Positions 6,796 through 15,453 are shown, counted from the first letter of the stretch. The stretch is 41,583 bases of DNA from JALYYC01 sp039922495 (GCA_039922495.1 JBDTEO010000026.1:1-41583), one strand, 5' to 3'. The notes: generated by a model not told the origin, from the sequence alone. Numbers and translations are program-made.

Positions 6796-7554
6796 ATGGG
6801 ACGACTCGACGGCAAAGTTGCACTGATCACCGGAGCCGGTGGCGGCATGGGTCGGTTGGCCGCGCAGGTCTTCGTCAAAGAGGGGGCCAGCGTGGTGGCG
6901 GCCGACCTCAAGGCCGAGGCGGTCAACGAGACGGTGTCCGGCCTGGGCGACCGCGCCGTCGCGGTCGCCGGTGACGTCACCAAAGAAGCCGATGTCCGTC
7001 GCATGGTCGAGACGGCAACCAGCCGTTTCGGAAAGCTTGACACGCTTTACAACAATGCCGGGATTTTCGACGAAGCGGATGAGTCCGTCCTCACCACGAC
7101 CGACGCCATCTGGGACCGGACAATGGCGGTCAACGTCAAGGGCATCGCGTTCTGCTGCAAGCATGGAATCCCGGCAATCATCCAGGCGGGGGGCGGGTCG
7201 GTGATCAATATCGCCTCCTTCGTCGCCTTGGTCGGGTGCACCGTGCCACAGGATGCCTACACCGCCAGCAAGGGCGCGGTGATCGCGCTGACGAAATCGC
7301 TGGCGGTTCAGTTCGGGCCGAAAAAAGTTCGCTCCAACGCCATCTGTCCGGGGCCCATCGAGACGCCACTGATGCGCGACCTGCTCAAGGACGAGAAGAA
7401 GAAGAGTTTGCGAATGAACCGCATTCCCCTGGCGCGCTTCGGCCAGGCGCAGGACGTGGTCAACATGGCGGTCTACCTGGCCTCGGAAGAATCCAGCTGG
7501 ACCAACGGTGCTGCCCTCGTGATCGATGGCGGCATCACCTCCAATTACTTCTGA
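6796..7554 (+). CDS. Short-chain dehydrogenase/reductase
   Basis: 252-residue classical SDR with cofactor motif TGAGGGMG (12-19), NNAG (86-89), N113, S141 and the catalytic Y155-x3-K159 (YTASK). D37 at the end of beta-2 (AADLK) favours NAD(H). The C-terminal half has the usual PG motif (CPGPIETPLM). Shine-Dalgarno GGGGAGGG lies 2 nt before the ATG at 6796. The stop overlaps the ALDH start, so translation is coupled. In context it probably oxidises a hydroxyl group of an amine-derived intermediate to the aldehyde used by the next enzyme; the substrate is not shown by the sequence. Confidence 0.88.
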   Translation: MGRLDGKVALITGAGGGMGRLAAQVFVKEGASVVAADLKAEAVNETVSGLGDRAVAVAGDVTKEADVRRMVETATSRFGKLDTLYNNAGIFDEADESVLTTTDAIWDRTMAVNVKGIAFCCKHGIPAIIQAGGGSVINIASFVALVGCTVPQDAYTASKGAVIALTKSLAVQFGPKKVRSNAICPGPIETPLMRDLLKDEKKKSLRMNRIPLARFGQAQDVVNMAVYLASEESSWTNGAALVIDGGITSNYF

Positions 7555-9008
7555 TGATCTCCACCGAGCGATCGCGGCAATTGCTGATTGGCGGCTCCTG
7601 GCGAGTAGGCCAGGACGAGAAGACCTTCGACGTGGTCGAACCGGCGACGTCGACGGTGATGGCAACGGCGGCGGTCGCGACACCGGCCGATGTCGACCAG
7701 GCCGTCCGGGCCGCGCGTGCGGCCTTCGAGCGCGGCGATTGGTCGAACGCCGCGGCGAGCGGCCGAGCGAAGGTCCTATACCGGATCGCGGAATTGATCC
7801 GCAGCAACGTCGAGAGCCTCGCGACGCTCGAGGCGCGGAATGCCGGAAAGCCGATCCGCGACGCGCGGGACGAAGTTCTGGGCGCTGCCCAGTGCTTCGA
7901 GTACTACGCGGGTGCCGCAACCCGGATTTTTGGCGAGACCATTCCGGTCACCGCCCCGGGGCTCGACTTCACCCTGCGGGAACCGGTCGGCGTCGTAGGG
8001 CTGATCGTGCCCTGGAATTTCCCGTTGACGATTGCTTCGTGGAAGGTGGCGCCTGCGCTGGCAGCCGGCAATACGGCAATCCTCAAGCCGGCCAGTTACA
8101 CGCCGCTGACCGCCCTGGAGCTCGGACGCCTGGCGCTCGAGGCTGGCCTGCCCGACGGGGTGCTCAACATCGTGACCGGCCCGGGTGGAATCACCGGCAA
8201 TGCGCTCGCCGGCCACCCGGGCGTCGACAAGATCGCGTTCACCGGTGAAACGACCACGGGTGTCAGCATCCTCCAGCAGGCGGCGCCGAACATCACCCGG
8301 GTCTCGCTGGAACTCGGAGGCAAATCCCCGAACATCGTCTTCGCCGACGCCGACCTCGAGAAAGCCGCGGTCGGGGCGGTTGGGAGTGTCTTTGCGAATG
8401 CAGGCCAGGATTGCTGCGCCCGCAGCCGCGCCTTCGTGGCGCGATCGATTGCTGAGGAGTTCGACCAACGGGTGGCGGCGGGCACCCGGGAGTTGAAGGT
8501 CGGGGATCCGCTCGACGCCACCACCGAGATGGGGCCGCTAATCTCGATGAAGCAGCGAGAACGGGTCCAGGGATACATCGAGGTCGGTGGACGGGAGGGC
8601 GCTCGGCTGCTGACCGGCGGCTCGGCCCCGTCCGGTCCCCTGGCGAAGGGCAGCTATTTGGAACCGGCGGTCTTCGATCGAGCCAGTAACGGGATGCGGA
8701 TCGCGCAGGAGGAGATCTTTGGCCCGGTGCTCACCATCATTCCCTTCGACGACGAAGGGGAGGTGATCCGGATGGTCAACGACAGTCCCTATGGCCTCTC
8801 CGGCTCGCTCTGGACGCGCGACATCGGGCGCGCGCTGCGTGTCGCGCGGGCGGTCAAGACCGGCGTGCTGAGCATCAACAGCACCAAAAGCGTGCACCAG
8901 GAAGCGCCCTTTGGCGGCTACAAGCGGAGCGGTATCGGGCGAGAGCTTGGCATGCACGCCCTTCAGTTGTATACCGAAGTGAAGAACATCTTTATCAGCC
9001 TGGAGTAA
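7554..9008 (+). CDS. NAD(P)+-dependent aldehyde dehydrogenase
   Basis: 484 residues, the normal ALDH superfamily length. Visible residues are N155 in PWNFP, K178 in LKPA, general base E253 in LELGGKSP and nucleophile C287 in NAGQDCCARSR; C288 beside it is unusual but tolerated. The best general match is the betaine-aldehyde/gamma-aminobutyraldehyde/PuuC branch. The ATG at 7554 overlaps the SDR stop (TGATG). With the SDR and the PuuA-like enzyme it fits a route that oxidises an amine alcohol or aldehyde to an acid. The longer frame from 7236 lies over the SDR and is not used. Confidence 0.9.
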   Translation: MISTERSRQLLIGGSWRVGQDEKTFDVVEPATSTVMATAAVATPADVDQAVRAARAAFERGDWSNAAASGRAKVLYRIAELIRSNVESLATLEARNAGKPIRDARDEVLGAAQCFEYYAGAATRIFGETIPVTAPGLDFTLREPVGVVGLIVPWNFPLTIASWKVAPALAAGNTAILKPASYTPLTALELGRLALEAGLPDGVLNIVTGPGGITGNALAGHPGVDKIAFTGETTTGVSILQQAAPNITRVSLELGGKSPNIVFADADLEKAAVGAVGSVFANAGQDCCARSRAFVARSIAEEFDQRVAAGTRELKVGDPLDATTEMGPLISMKQRERVQGYIEVGGREGARLLTGGSAPSGPLAKGSYLEPAVFDRASNGMRIAQEEIFGPVLTIIPFDDEGEVIRMVNDSPYGLSGSLWTRDIGRALRVARAVKTGVLSINSTKSVHQEAPFGGYKRSGIGRELGMHALQLYTEVKNIFISLE

Positions 9009-9018
9009 GGAGGCGGAC

Positions 9019-10470
9019 ATGGCGCGCACACCCGCATCGACATCGAGCGCAAGGTCGACGACGCGAACCGAGCGGTCCAATGGGCACGCGCGCCGGCCGG
9101 ACAGCTCGGCGAAGCTCTCGCTCGAACAGCTCGTCCGGCAACTCAAGGCGGGCGAGGTCGACACGGTCATCATCGCGATTGCCGACCTGCAGGGGCGGCT
9201 GATGGGCAAGCGGCTCACCGGCCCGTACTTCCTTGACCACGTCGACGAAGGCCTGCATGCCTGCGACTACCTGCTCGCGATGGACGTCGACAACGAGCCC
9301 CTGCCCGGCTTCAAGTTCACCAACTGGGGCACCGGCTACGGCGACATGCACGGCCACCCCGACCTGACGACGATCCGGCGCCTTCCCTGGCTCGAAAAAA
9401 CGGCGCTCATCCTCTGTGACGTCGAGACGATGGACGGCCGGCCAGTCGATGTCTCGCCCCGCCAGGTCCTCCGCCGCCAGGTCGAGCGCGCCCGCAAGCT
9501 CGGGTTCAACCCCCGGACGGCATCGGAGCTGGAGTTTTACCTCTTCAAGGACACCTTCGAAGCGGCGGCGGGCAAGGGCTACCAGAACCTGGAACCGTAC
9601 GGGCGCTACATCGAGGACTATCACATCCTGCAGGGCACCAAGGCGGAGTGGTTCAACCGGCAGATCCGCAACGGTATGGAGGGGGCCGCGGTCCCGGTCG
9701 AGAACAGCAAGGGGGAGTGGGGCTTCGGCCAGCAGGAGATCAACCTCCGCTACACCGATGCGCTGGAGATGGCGGACCGGCATGTCGTCTACAAGAACGG
9801 CGTCAAGGAGATCGCGGCCCTGAACCAGGTGGCAGTCACGTTCATGGCGAAGTGGTCGATGGAGCAGGCGGGCAGTTCCTTCCACCTGCACTCATCGCTC
9901 TGGGACGTCCGAAGCGATAAGGCCCTGTTCCACGCGAACGGAGGCGAGCCGCACGGCATGTCAGCGTTGTTCAAGCAGTATCTTGCCGGGCAGATCGCCC
10001 TGGCCCGCGACGTCGCCTACTTCTACGCCCCCTACGTCAATTCCTACAAGCGATACCAGGCAACCTCATTCGCCCCGACGTCGATCGTCTGGGCCTACGA
10101 CAACCGAACCTGCGGATTCCGGATCGTCGGACACGGCCCGAGCTTGCGAGTCGAATGCCGGATCCCCGGCGCCGACGCCAACCCGTACATCGCCTTCGCG
10201 GCGACGATCGCGGCAGGGCTGCACGGGATCGAGAACAAGCTGGAGCTGCCGCCGGAGTTCAAGGGGGACGCCTACACGGCGAAGGGCCTGCCGCGCGTAC
10301 CGGGCAACCTGACCGAGGCCCTGGCGGCGCTCGAGCGCAGCCAGGTCGCCCGGGCCGCCTTCGGCGAGGACGTCGTCGAGCATTACCTGCATGCCGGCCG
10401 GATGGAGCTCGCGCGCTTCGACGGCGTCGTTACCGACTGGGAGCTGCGCCGGAACTTCGAGCGAATCTGA
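9019..10470 (+). CDS. Glutamine synthetase-family gamma-glutamyl-amine ligase (PuuA/GlnA4-like)
   Basis: 483 residues of the GS fold. A Ser/Thr/Arg-rich 25-30-residue tail precedes the N-terminal domain; then come the metal-binding SELEFYLF at about 168-175, the HLHSSLWD segment at about 287 and the C-terminal GADANPYIAFAA. Its sequence style is that of the GlnA3/PuuA class, which ligates glutamate to amines (putrescine, ethanolamine, other polyamines), rather than GlnA type I: the adenylylation region is absent. TAAGGAGGCGGAC gives a good Shine-Dalgarno before ATG 9019. Genetic context with permease, SDR and ALDH supports amine detoxification or catabolism. The substrate is unknown. Confidence 0.85.
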   Translation: MARTPASTSSARSTTRTERSNGHARRPDSSAKLSLEQLVRQLKAGEVDTVIIAIADLQGRLMGKRLTGPYFLDHVDEGLHACDYLLAMDVDNEPLPGFKFTNWGTGYGDMHGHPDLTTIRRLPWLEKTALILCDVETMDGRPVDVSPRQVLRRQVERARKLGFNPRTASELEFYLFKDTFEAAAGKGYQNLEPYGRYIEDYHILQGTKAEWFNRQIRNGMEGAAVPVENSKGEWGFGQQEINLRYTDALEMADRHVVYKNGVKEIAALNQVAVTFMAKWSMEQAGSSFHLHSSLWDVRSDKALFHANGGEPHGMSALFKQYLAGQIALARDVAYFYAPYVNSYKRYQATSFAPTSIVWAYDNRTCGFRIVGHGPSLRVECRIPGADANPYIAFAATIAAGLHGIENKLELPPEFKGDAYTAKGLPRVPGNLTEALAALERSQVARAAFGEDVVEHYLHAGRMELARFDGVVTDWELRRNFERI

Positions 10471-10482
10471 TACAAGAAGGAG

Positions 10483-10854
10483 GTGCCTGAAGCGAGAAGC
10501 GTCGAGGCTCCGCCCGCCAACGTCTACGAATCGAATGGGCAGCTGACGGTCGCCATCCCGATGCCGGGGGCACATCATGACACGATCGAGGTGCGTCTCG
10601 ACGGCCGGAGCTTGTCGGTGCAGGCAGAGGCCCGCTATGCGCAGGCTCAGCAGAACTATCACCGCCACGAGTGGTCGGTTGGAACGTCGCGACGGGAGGT
10701 GGCACTGCCGAAGTCCGTCCAGGCCGATGGGGCCAAGGCGATGCTCACCCACGGCGTGCTGACCGTCTCGCTGGCGATCGCTGAAAAGGAGACGAACCCA
10801 CGGATCCGGATCGAGGTCGGGGAGCCGCCCGCTCACCAGAACCAGGGTCGCTAA
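10483..10854 (+). CDS. Small Hsp20/alpha-crystallin protein, start uncertain
   Basis: About 123 residues, essentially just the alpha-crystallin domain: ANVYESNGQLTVAIPMPG, the strand EVRLDGRSLSVQAEA, and the A-x-x-x-n-GVL motif as AMLTHGVLTVSLA. It is a probable ATP-independent chaperone. The only usable start codon, GTG 10483, lies inside the perfect Shine-Dalgarno AAGGAGGTG (10477-10485), so that Shine-Dalgarno cannot serve it. The frame is continuous with the upstream glutamine synthetase-like gene apart from a single TGA at 10468-10470. A start error in the sequence, a non-AUG start or stop-codon readthrough are all open. Confidence 0.75.
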   Translation: MPEARSVEAPPANVYESNGQLTVAIPMPGAHHDTIEVRLDGRSLSVQAEARYAQAQQNYHRHEWSVGTSRREVALPKSVQADGAKAMLTHGVLTVSLAIAEKETNPRIRIEVGEPPAHQNQGR

Positions 10855-10916
10855 CCGCCGGTTCCAGCGGGGCGCCCGGGTGGCTGCTTCTCGAACTTCT
10901 CCACCCCGCGCCGTCG

Positions 10917-11684
10917 TTGGCGACGACCGCCGCGGCGCTCGCATTTGGCGTCCTCTTCGGGATCCATCCCGATGATCCCCGCCTTTACGGGATCGGTCTC
11001 ACTGTCCTCATGACGCAGTTTTCGATCAGTGCGATGAACGACTGGGCGGATCGGGATCGCGATGCCGTCGCGCACCGTTGGCGGCCGGTCCCGCTCGGAC
11101 GCATCGCGCCGCGGGTGGCCATGGGTCTCGCACTTTTCTTCGCCCTCCTCGCCGTCCCCGGAGCCCTCGCGTTTGGCCCGGTCTCGCTGACCGTGGTGCT
11201 GCTCGGTGTTGGCTTCGGCTGGGCCTACGACCTCATCTTGAAAGCGACGCCGTTGAGTTTCATTCCATTCGCGCTCGCGTTTCCGCTGCTCGCGGTCTGG
11301 GTTGGGTTGATCAGCGGCGAGCCACCGTCGAGGCTGCTCGTGTTCTTTATCGCCGGGTCTCCGCTGGCCATCGCCATTCACGTCGCCGATTCGCTGCCAG
11401 ACGAGGCCGCCGACACGGCAGCGGGCTTACGACCGTTGGCGATTGTGCTCGGTCAGACGCGGGCGATCTGGGTCATGCAGGCGATGCTCGTTTTAGGCTC
11501 GCTCGTCATGGTGGCAACGTCTCTCCAGCGACCATGGTTTGCGCTGCTCCTCGGTCTGGTCGGCGCCCTCGGGACCACCCTGGCCAGGACCGTCGTCGCC
11601 ACGCATCCGACACAGAGTCGATGGTCGGTCATCGCCACGGCGCTCGTCATGGTGTCCGTGTGGATGGTCCGCTTCCATGGCTGA
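10917..11684 (+). CDS. UbiA-family prenyltransferase
   Basis: A membrane prenyltransferase with about eight helices. The first Asp-rich motif is NDWADRDRD and the second is DSLPDEAAD; both bind Mg-diphosphate. The TTG at 10917 is the first standard start, but the same frame is open back to 10785. The segment just before the TTG reads LLELLHPAPS, the expected beginning of UbiA helix 1. The true N-terminus is therefore probably upstream, perhaps at the CTG at 10884, although no ATG/GTG/TTG exists there. The stop overlaps the methyltransferase start by 8 nt, suggesting a joint role in quinone, chlorin or isoprenoid-lipid synthesis (inference). Confidence 0.8.
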   Translation: MATTAAALAFGVLFGIHPDDPRLYGIGLTVLMTQFSISAMNDWADRDRDAVAHRWRPVPLGRIAPRVAMGLALFFALLAVPGALAFGPVSLTVVLLGVGFGWAYDLILKATPLSFIPFALAFPLLAVWVGLISGEPPSRLLVFFIAGSPLAIAIHVADSLPDEAADTAAGLRPLAIVLGQTRAIWVMQAMLVLGSLVMVATSLQRPWFALLLGLVGALGTTLARTVVATHPTQSRWSVIATALVMVSVWMVRFHG

Positions 11685-12363
11685 GCGCATCGACGAAGAC
11701 GCGGTCGGCCGCGAGTATGAACGGTGGTTCACGCGCGGGCTGCGTGGGGTCGGGATGCGGTACGTCTTTTCACGGCGGGGGCTGTGGCTCCTTAACACGC
11801 CGTACCGACGCATCCTCGAGGCGGCCCGGATTACCTCGGAGGATCGCCTGCTCGATTTTGGCTGCGGCATCGGTAATATCCTGATCGCCCTGGCCGAGCG
11901 GATGCCCTTCAAGGAGCCGCTGATCGGCACGGATATCGCGCCGGCCCTGATCGAGATGGGGAAGCGGGAGGTGACGCGCGCCGGTCTCGCCGGCCGCATC
12001 GAGCTGTTGGTCGCGCCCGCCACCCGGCTGCCATTCGACGACGGGCGCTTCGACGTCGTGTTGACGTCCCATACGATCAAGCACCTGGATGACACCGCCC
12101 TGGCCACGGCCCTGCGAGAAGTCGCCCGGGTACTGAGCCCCCGCGGGCGCTTCCTCCTCTGGGAATTCGAGAAGAATCCGCGCTCGGCCCCGCTCTTCTG
12201 GAGTGCCAGGGTCTCCGGTTTGCCACCACCCTTTCGCCTGCGCAGCGCCGCAGAGCTCGGTGGAGCGTTGACCGCCGCCGGCTTCCATCGTGTGACGCGG
12301 GTGCCGACCGGCGTTTTTCTCATGCCGCCGGTGCCGCGCCTGGCGCTGCTGGCCCAGCGCTGA
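11677..12363 (+). CDS. SAM-dependent class I methyltransferase
   Basis: 228 residues, UbiE/Methyltransf_11-like. Motif I is LLDFGCGIGN (58-67), followed by GTDIAP (motif II), LPFDDGRFDVVLTSHTIKHL (motifs III/IV) and REVARVLSPRGRFLLWEF. The ATG at 11677 lies inside the end of the UbiA-like gene (ATGGCTGA overlap), so the two are co-translated. The C-terminal 60 residues carry a hydrophobic Pro-rich stretch (PPPFRL.., LMPPVPRLALL) and may contact membrane lipids. Likely acts on the prenylated product of its partner; the substrate is unknown. Confidence 0.8.
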   Translation: MAERIDEDAVGREYERWFTRGLRGVGMRYVFSRRGLWLLNTPYRRILEAARITSEDRLLDFGCGIGNILIALAERMPFKEPLIGTDIAPALIEMGKREVTRAGLAGRIELLVAPATRLPFDDGRFDVVLTSHTIKHLDDTALATALREVARVLSPRGRFLLWEFEKNPRSAPLFWSARVSGLPPPFRLRSAAELGGALTAAGFHRVTRVPTGVFLMPPVPRLALLAQR

Positions 12364-12370
12364 CGGCACT

Positions 12371-12376
12371 TACACT
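12371..12376 (+). promoter_or_regulatory. -10 box for leaderless glucose dehydrogenase gene
   Basis: TACACT sits 6 nt before the ATG at 12383 and 8 nt after the methyltransferase stop. There is no Shine-Dalgarno between them. Confidence 0.5.
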
Positions 12377-12382
12377 GGATCC

Positions 12383-13483
12383 ATGGTGCGCACGATGACG
12401 GACACGATGCGCGCGATCGCCGTGACGCCGCGGAAAGCCGGCAGCGCTCGCCAGGTCGAGCTTCCGCGGCCTGAGGCCAGCCAGGGCCTCGCGCTGATGC
12501 ACGTGCTCGAGGTCGGCATCGACGGCACCGACACGGAGATCAACCTGGGTGAGTACGGCGACGCGCCACCCAACGCCGACGTTCTCGTCATCGGCCACGA
12601 GGCGCTCAGCCTGGTCGAGCGCGTAGGCGACGGCGTCACCGGCTTTCAGCCGGGCGATCTCGTCGTGTCGACCGTGCGCCGTCCCGACGGCTGTCCAAAC
12701 TGCCGCGCCGGTGAAAGCGATATGTGCCTGACCGGCGGCTATACCGAGCGCGGCATCAAGGGGGCGCACGGCTACATGGCCGACTACTACAGCGAAAAGC
12801 CGGAGTTCATGGTCAAGATCCCAGCGGCGTTGCGCGCATTCGCGGTCCTGCTCGAACCGCTCAGCATCGTCGAGAAGGCGACCACACAGGCCTGGGAGGC
12901 GCAGAAACGCTTGCTCTGGCAGCCGAAACGCGCGGTCGTGCTTGGCGCCGGACCGATCGGGATCCTGGCGACGATCCTGCTCCGGCTCAGGGACCTCGAG
13001 GTTCACGTCTATGCGAAGACTGCCGGCGACAGCCTGCAGGCGCGCGTCGCGCAGTCCTTGGGCGCTGTCTACGAGAGCGCCGAGCAGCATCCGATTGCCG
13101 GTCTGCGCCATGAGCTCGGACAGATCGATTTCATCCTGGAGGCGACTGGCAACAGCGCGGTTGCCTTTCAGGCGATGGGCGTCATCGGCACCAACGGTGT
13201 GCTCTGCCTCACCGGGGTTTCCGGCGGCAACCGGACGATCGAGATCCCATCGGACGCGATCAACCTGCAGATGGTGCTCGGCAACCGTCTCGTGTTCGGG
13301 TCGGTCAACGCGAACCGGCGCTACTTCGAAATGGGCGTGGGGCATTTGCAGCAAGCCGAGCAACGATGGCCGGGCATCTTCGAGCGGCTCCTCACGCGGC
13401 GGGTGCCGTTTGCCGACTTCAAGGCGGCGCTCGACCGGCGGCCGGAGGACATCAAGACGCTGCTGACGGTCGCCACGGGCTAG
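12383..13483 (+). CDS. Zinc-dependent glucose/aldose 1-dehydrogenase (MDR family)
   Basis: 366 residues resembling archaeal glucose dehydrogenases (Sulfolobus, Haloferax). The catalytic zinc site appears as D47 in GIDGTD (Asp where most MDRs have Cys, as in Haloferax mediterranei GDH), with H72-E73 in GHEA. Structural-zinc cysteines include C104, C107 and C115. The Rossmann motif is VVLGAGPIGILA, and the C-terminal domain is of Glu_dehyd_C type (..NRLVFGSVNANRRYF..). It would oxidise glucose or galactose to the lactone with NAD(P)+. A debranching enzyme follows after 8 nt, which suggests glucan breakdown feeding oxidation. M6 and M9 are alternative starts; the -10 at 12371 favours 12383. Confidence 0.88.
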   Translation: MVRTMTDTMRAIAVTPRKAGSARQVELPRPEASQGLALMHVLEVGIDGTDTEINLGEYGDAPPNADVLVIGHEALSLVERVGDGVTGFQPGDLVVSTVRRPDGCPNCRAGESDMCLTGGYTERGIKGAHGYMADYYSEKPEFMVKIPAALRAFAVLLEPLSIVEKATTQAWEAQKRLLWQPKRAVVLGAGPIGILATILLRLRDLEVHVYAKTAGDSLQARVAQSLGAVYESAEQHPIAGLRHELGQIDFILEATGNSAVAFQAMGVIGTNGVLCLTGVSGGNRTIEIPSDAINLQMVLGNRLVFGSVNANRRYFEMGVGHLQQAEQRWPGIFERLLTRRVPFADFKAALDRRPEDIKTLLTVATG

Positions 13484-13491
13484 AGGGGCTC

Positions 13492-15453
13492 ATGCCGATC
13501 CGCATCGGACCCGGGGACTGCCGTCATTTCGAGGCGGCCTCCAGCCGCGAATGGCTGGTTACCAACGGCCTCGGGGGTTATGCTTCAGGCACCGTCTCGG
13601 GCGCGAACACGCGCCGCTACCACGGCCTGCTGGTTGCCGCGCTGGCGCCGCCGGCCCGGCGCATGGTGCTGGTCAGCGGCGTTGAGGAATGGCTGCTCAT
13701 CCCGGGTTCGGAGCCGATCGGCCTTTCCAGCCAGGAATACTGGGACGGCACCATTTTTCCTGATGGTTTTCGCGCCCTCGAGAGCGTCGAGCTCGAGGGC
13801 ATGATACCCGTCTTCCGCTGGTCCGTGGGCGCGCGCATGCTGGAAAAGCGCATCTGGATGGAGGCAAACGCGAATCGCACCGTCGTGACCTACCGGCTCC
13901 GGCGCGGAGACCCCGCTGGGCTGCAGATCCGGCCGCTTCTCGCGCACCGGGATTATCACGAGCAGCGCCACGGTCGGGGCGCCTTCACGCTGGCCGAGTC
14001 CTCGGATGGGTGGGTGGTCGACGCCGGATCGGTTCGCAGCCACCTGCAGGTGCGTCCGGTCGGAAGCATCCAGAGCCGGCCCGATTGGTACTGGCGCGTG
14101 CTGCATCGGGTAGAACGAGAGCGAGGCCTCGACGATGAGGAAGACCTGTTCACGCCGGGGACGATTGAGTTCTCGCTCGCGGATGCCCAGGTCGTGGTCG
14201 TGGCTGGTACTGAACCGCTGCCGGCAGGATGGAATGTTGACGAGTCCTTCCGTCTCGCACGGGCTTCGACCACTCAGGCCGGCAGCCTGGCGGCGAGTCG
14301 ATCGGAGCTGGTCATCCAACTGACCGAGGCGGCCCGCCAGTTTCGCGTCAGACGCGGTGAGGACGGTCTCGACGTCCACCGCACCATCGTTGCCGGTTAC
14401 CACTGGTTTGTCGACTGGGGACGGGACACCACCATCAGCCTGCCCGGATTGACGCTCGTGACTGGCGCGGCAGACGAGGCCCGGCACATCCTGACCACCC
14501 TGATGAGCTACCTCGACCAGGGCCTGCTTCCCAACCGGTTTCCCGACGAGGGGCAGCTGGTCGAATACAACACCATCGACGCCACCCTCTGGCTCTTCCA
14601 GGCGCTCCATGCGTACCTCGAGGTGTCGGGCGATTGGGACTTCCTCGCCGAGCGGCTGAGCTCGCTCGAGGAGATCATCGACTGGCACATCCGCGGTACG
14701 CACCATGGCATCCAGGTCGATCCGCATGACGGGCTGCTGGCGGGTGGGGAAGAGGGGATGGCGCTCACCTGGATGGATGCCAGAGTCGGGGATTGGGTGG
14801 TCACGCCGCGACGGGGAAAGCCAGTCGAGGTCAACGCGCTCTGGTTCAACGCCTTGCAACTGACCGCCGACTGGTGTGCGCGGGCGCAGCAGCCCTCGCA
14901 ACGTTACCGGCAGATGGCGCTGCAGGCGCAGCAGTCCGCCACGAGCCGGTTCTGGAATGCCGAGGCGGGCTGCCTTTACGACGTCGTCGACTCGCCCGAG
15001 GGTGACGATGGCAGCCTGCGTCCCAACCAGGTGGTGGCGCTGGGCCTCGCCTATCCACTCGTCGAGGGCGAGCACGCGCGCGACGCCCTGGATCAGGTAA
15101 CCGCGCATCTCCTCACGCCCTATGGGCTGCGAACCCTGAGCCCGACCGATCCGCGCTACCAGTGCGCTTACCGGGGCGACCAGCGCAGCCGTGATGCCGC
15201 CTATCACATGGGCATGGTGTGGCCCTGGTTGCTGGGACCCTACCTCGACGCGGTGAAGCGGTTGCACGCCGAGTCCGTTCGGATCGAGGGCGTGCTCGCT
15301 GCCTTTCTCACCCACCTGTCGGAGGCCGGTCTCGGCACCGTCAGCGAGATCTTCGAACCCGAGCCGCCCTTTCGCCCGGTGGGCTGCATCGGGCAGGCGT
15401 GGAGTGTTGCGGAATTGCTTCGGCATGCGGCCGCTGCCAGGCCTTCCGCATGA
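13492..15453 (+). CDS. Glycogen debranching enzyme (AGL-like amylo-alpha-1,6-glucosidase)
   Basis: 653 residues. The N-terminal GDE_N-type beta domain starts with REWLVTNGLGGYASGT and NTRRYHGLLVAA. The C-terminal (alpha/alpha)6-barrel has the hallmark FVDWGRDTTISLPGL (about 304-318), then LPNRFPDEG, YNTIDATLW, WMDARVG and a final DAAYHMGMVWPWLLGPY. It hydrolyses alpha-1,6 branches of glycogen-like polymers. The start ATG at 13492 has AGAGGGG 4 nt upstream. The stop overlaps the next gene (ATGA). With glucose dehydrogenase it forms a carbohydrate-use unit. Confidence 0.9.
   Translation: MPIRIGPGDCRHFEAASSREWLVTNGLGGYASGTVSGANTRRYHGLLVAALAPPARRMVLVSGVEEWLLIPGSEPIGLSSQEYWDGTIFPDGFRALESVELEGMIPVFRWSVGARMLEKRIWMEANANRTVVTYRLRRGDPAGLQIRPLLAHRDYHEQRHGRGAFTLAESSDGWVVDAGSVRSHLQVRPVGSIQSRPDWYWRVLHRVERERGLDDEEDLFTPGTIEFSLADAQVVVVAGTEPLPAGWNVDESFRLARASTTQAGSLAASRSELVIQLTEAARQFRVRRGEDGLDVHRTIVAGYHWFVDWGRDTTISLPGLTLVTGAADEARHILTTLMSYLDQGLLPNRFPDEGQLVEYNTIDATLWLFQALHAYLEVSGDWDFLAERLSSLEEIIDWHIRGTHHGIQVDPHDGLLAGGEEGMALTWMDARVGDWVVTPRRGKPVEVNALWFNALQLTADWCARAQQPSQRYRQMALQAQQSATSRFWNAEAGCLYDVVDSPEGDDGSLRPNQVVALGLAYPLVEGEHARDALDQVTAHLLTPYGLRTLSPTDPRYQCAYRGDQRSRDAAYHMGMVWPWLLGPYLDAVKRLHAESVRIEGVLAAFLTHLSEAGLGTVSEIFEPEPPFRPVGCIGQAWSVAELLRHAAAARPSA

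Noticed and set aside
6607..7920. 437-codon minus-strand frame across the permease, SDR and ALDH genes
   Set aside because: It spans three well-supported plus-strand genes and has an Arg/Pro-rich shadow composition.
10468..10470. Selenocysteine codon joining the ligase and Hsp20
   Set aside because: No SECIS-like stem-loop is apparent after the TGA, and neither domain needs a selenocysteine; the ligase ends naturally here.
13585..15426. Long open frame of 613 codons on the minus strand
   Set aside because: It lies opposite the debranching enzyme, whose motifs and codon use are convincing. The antisense product has no recognisable domain and is a GC-rich shadow.
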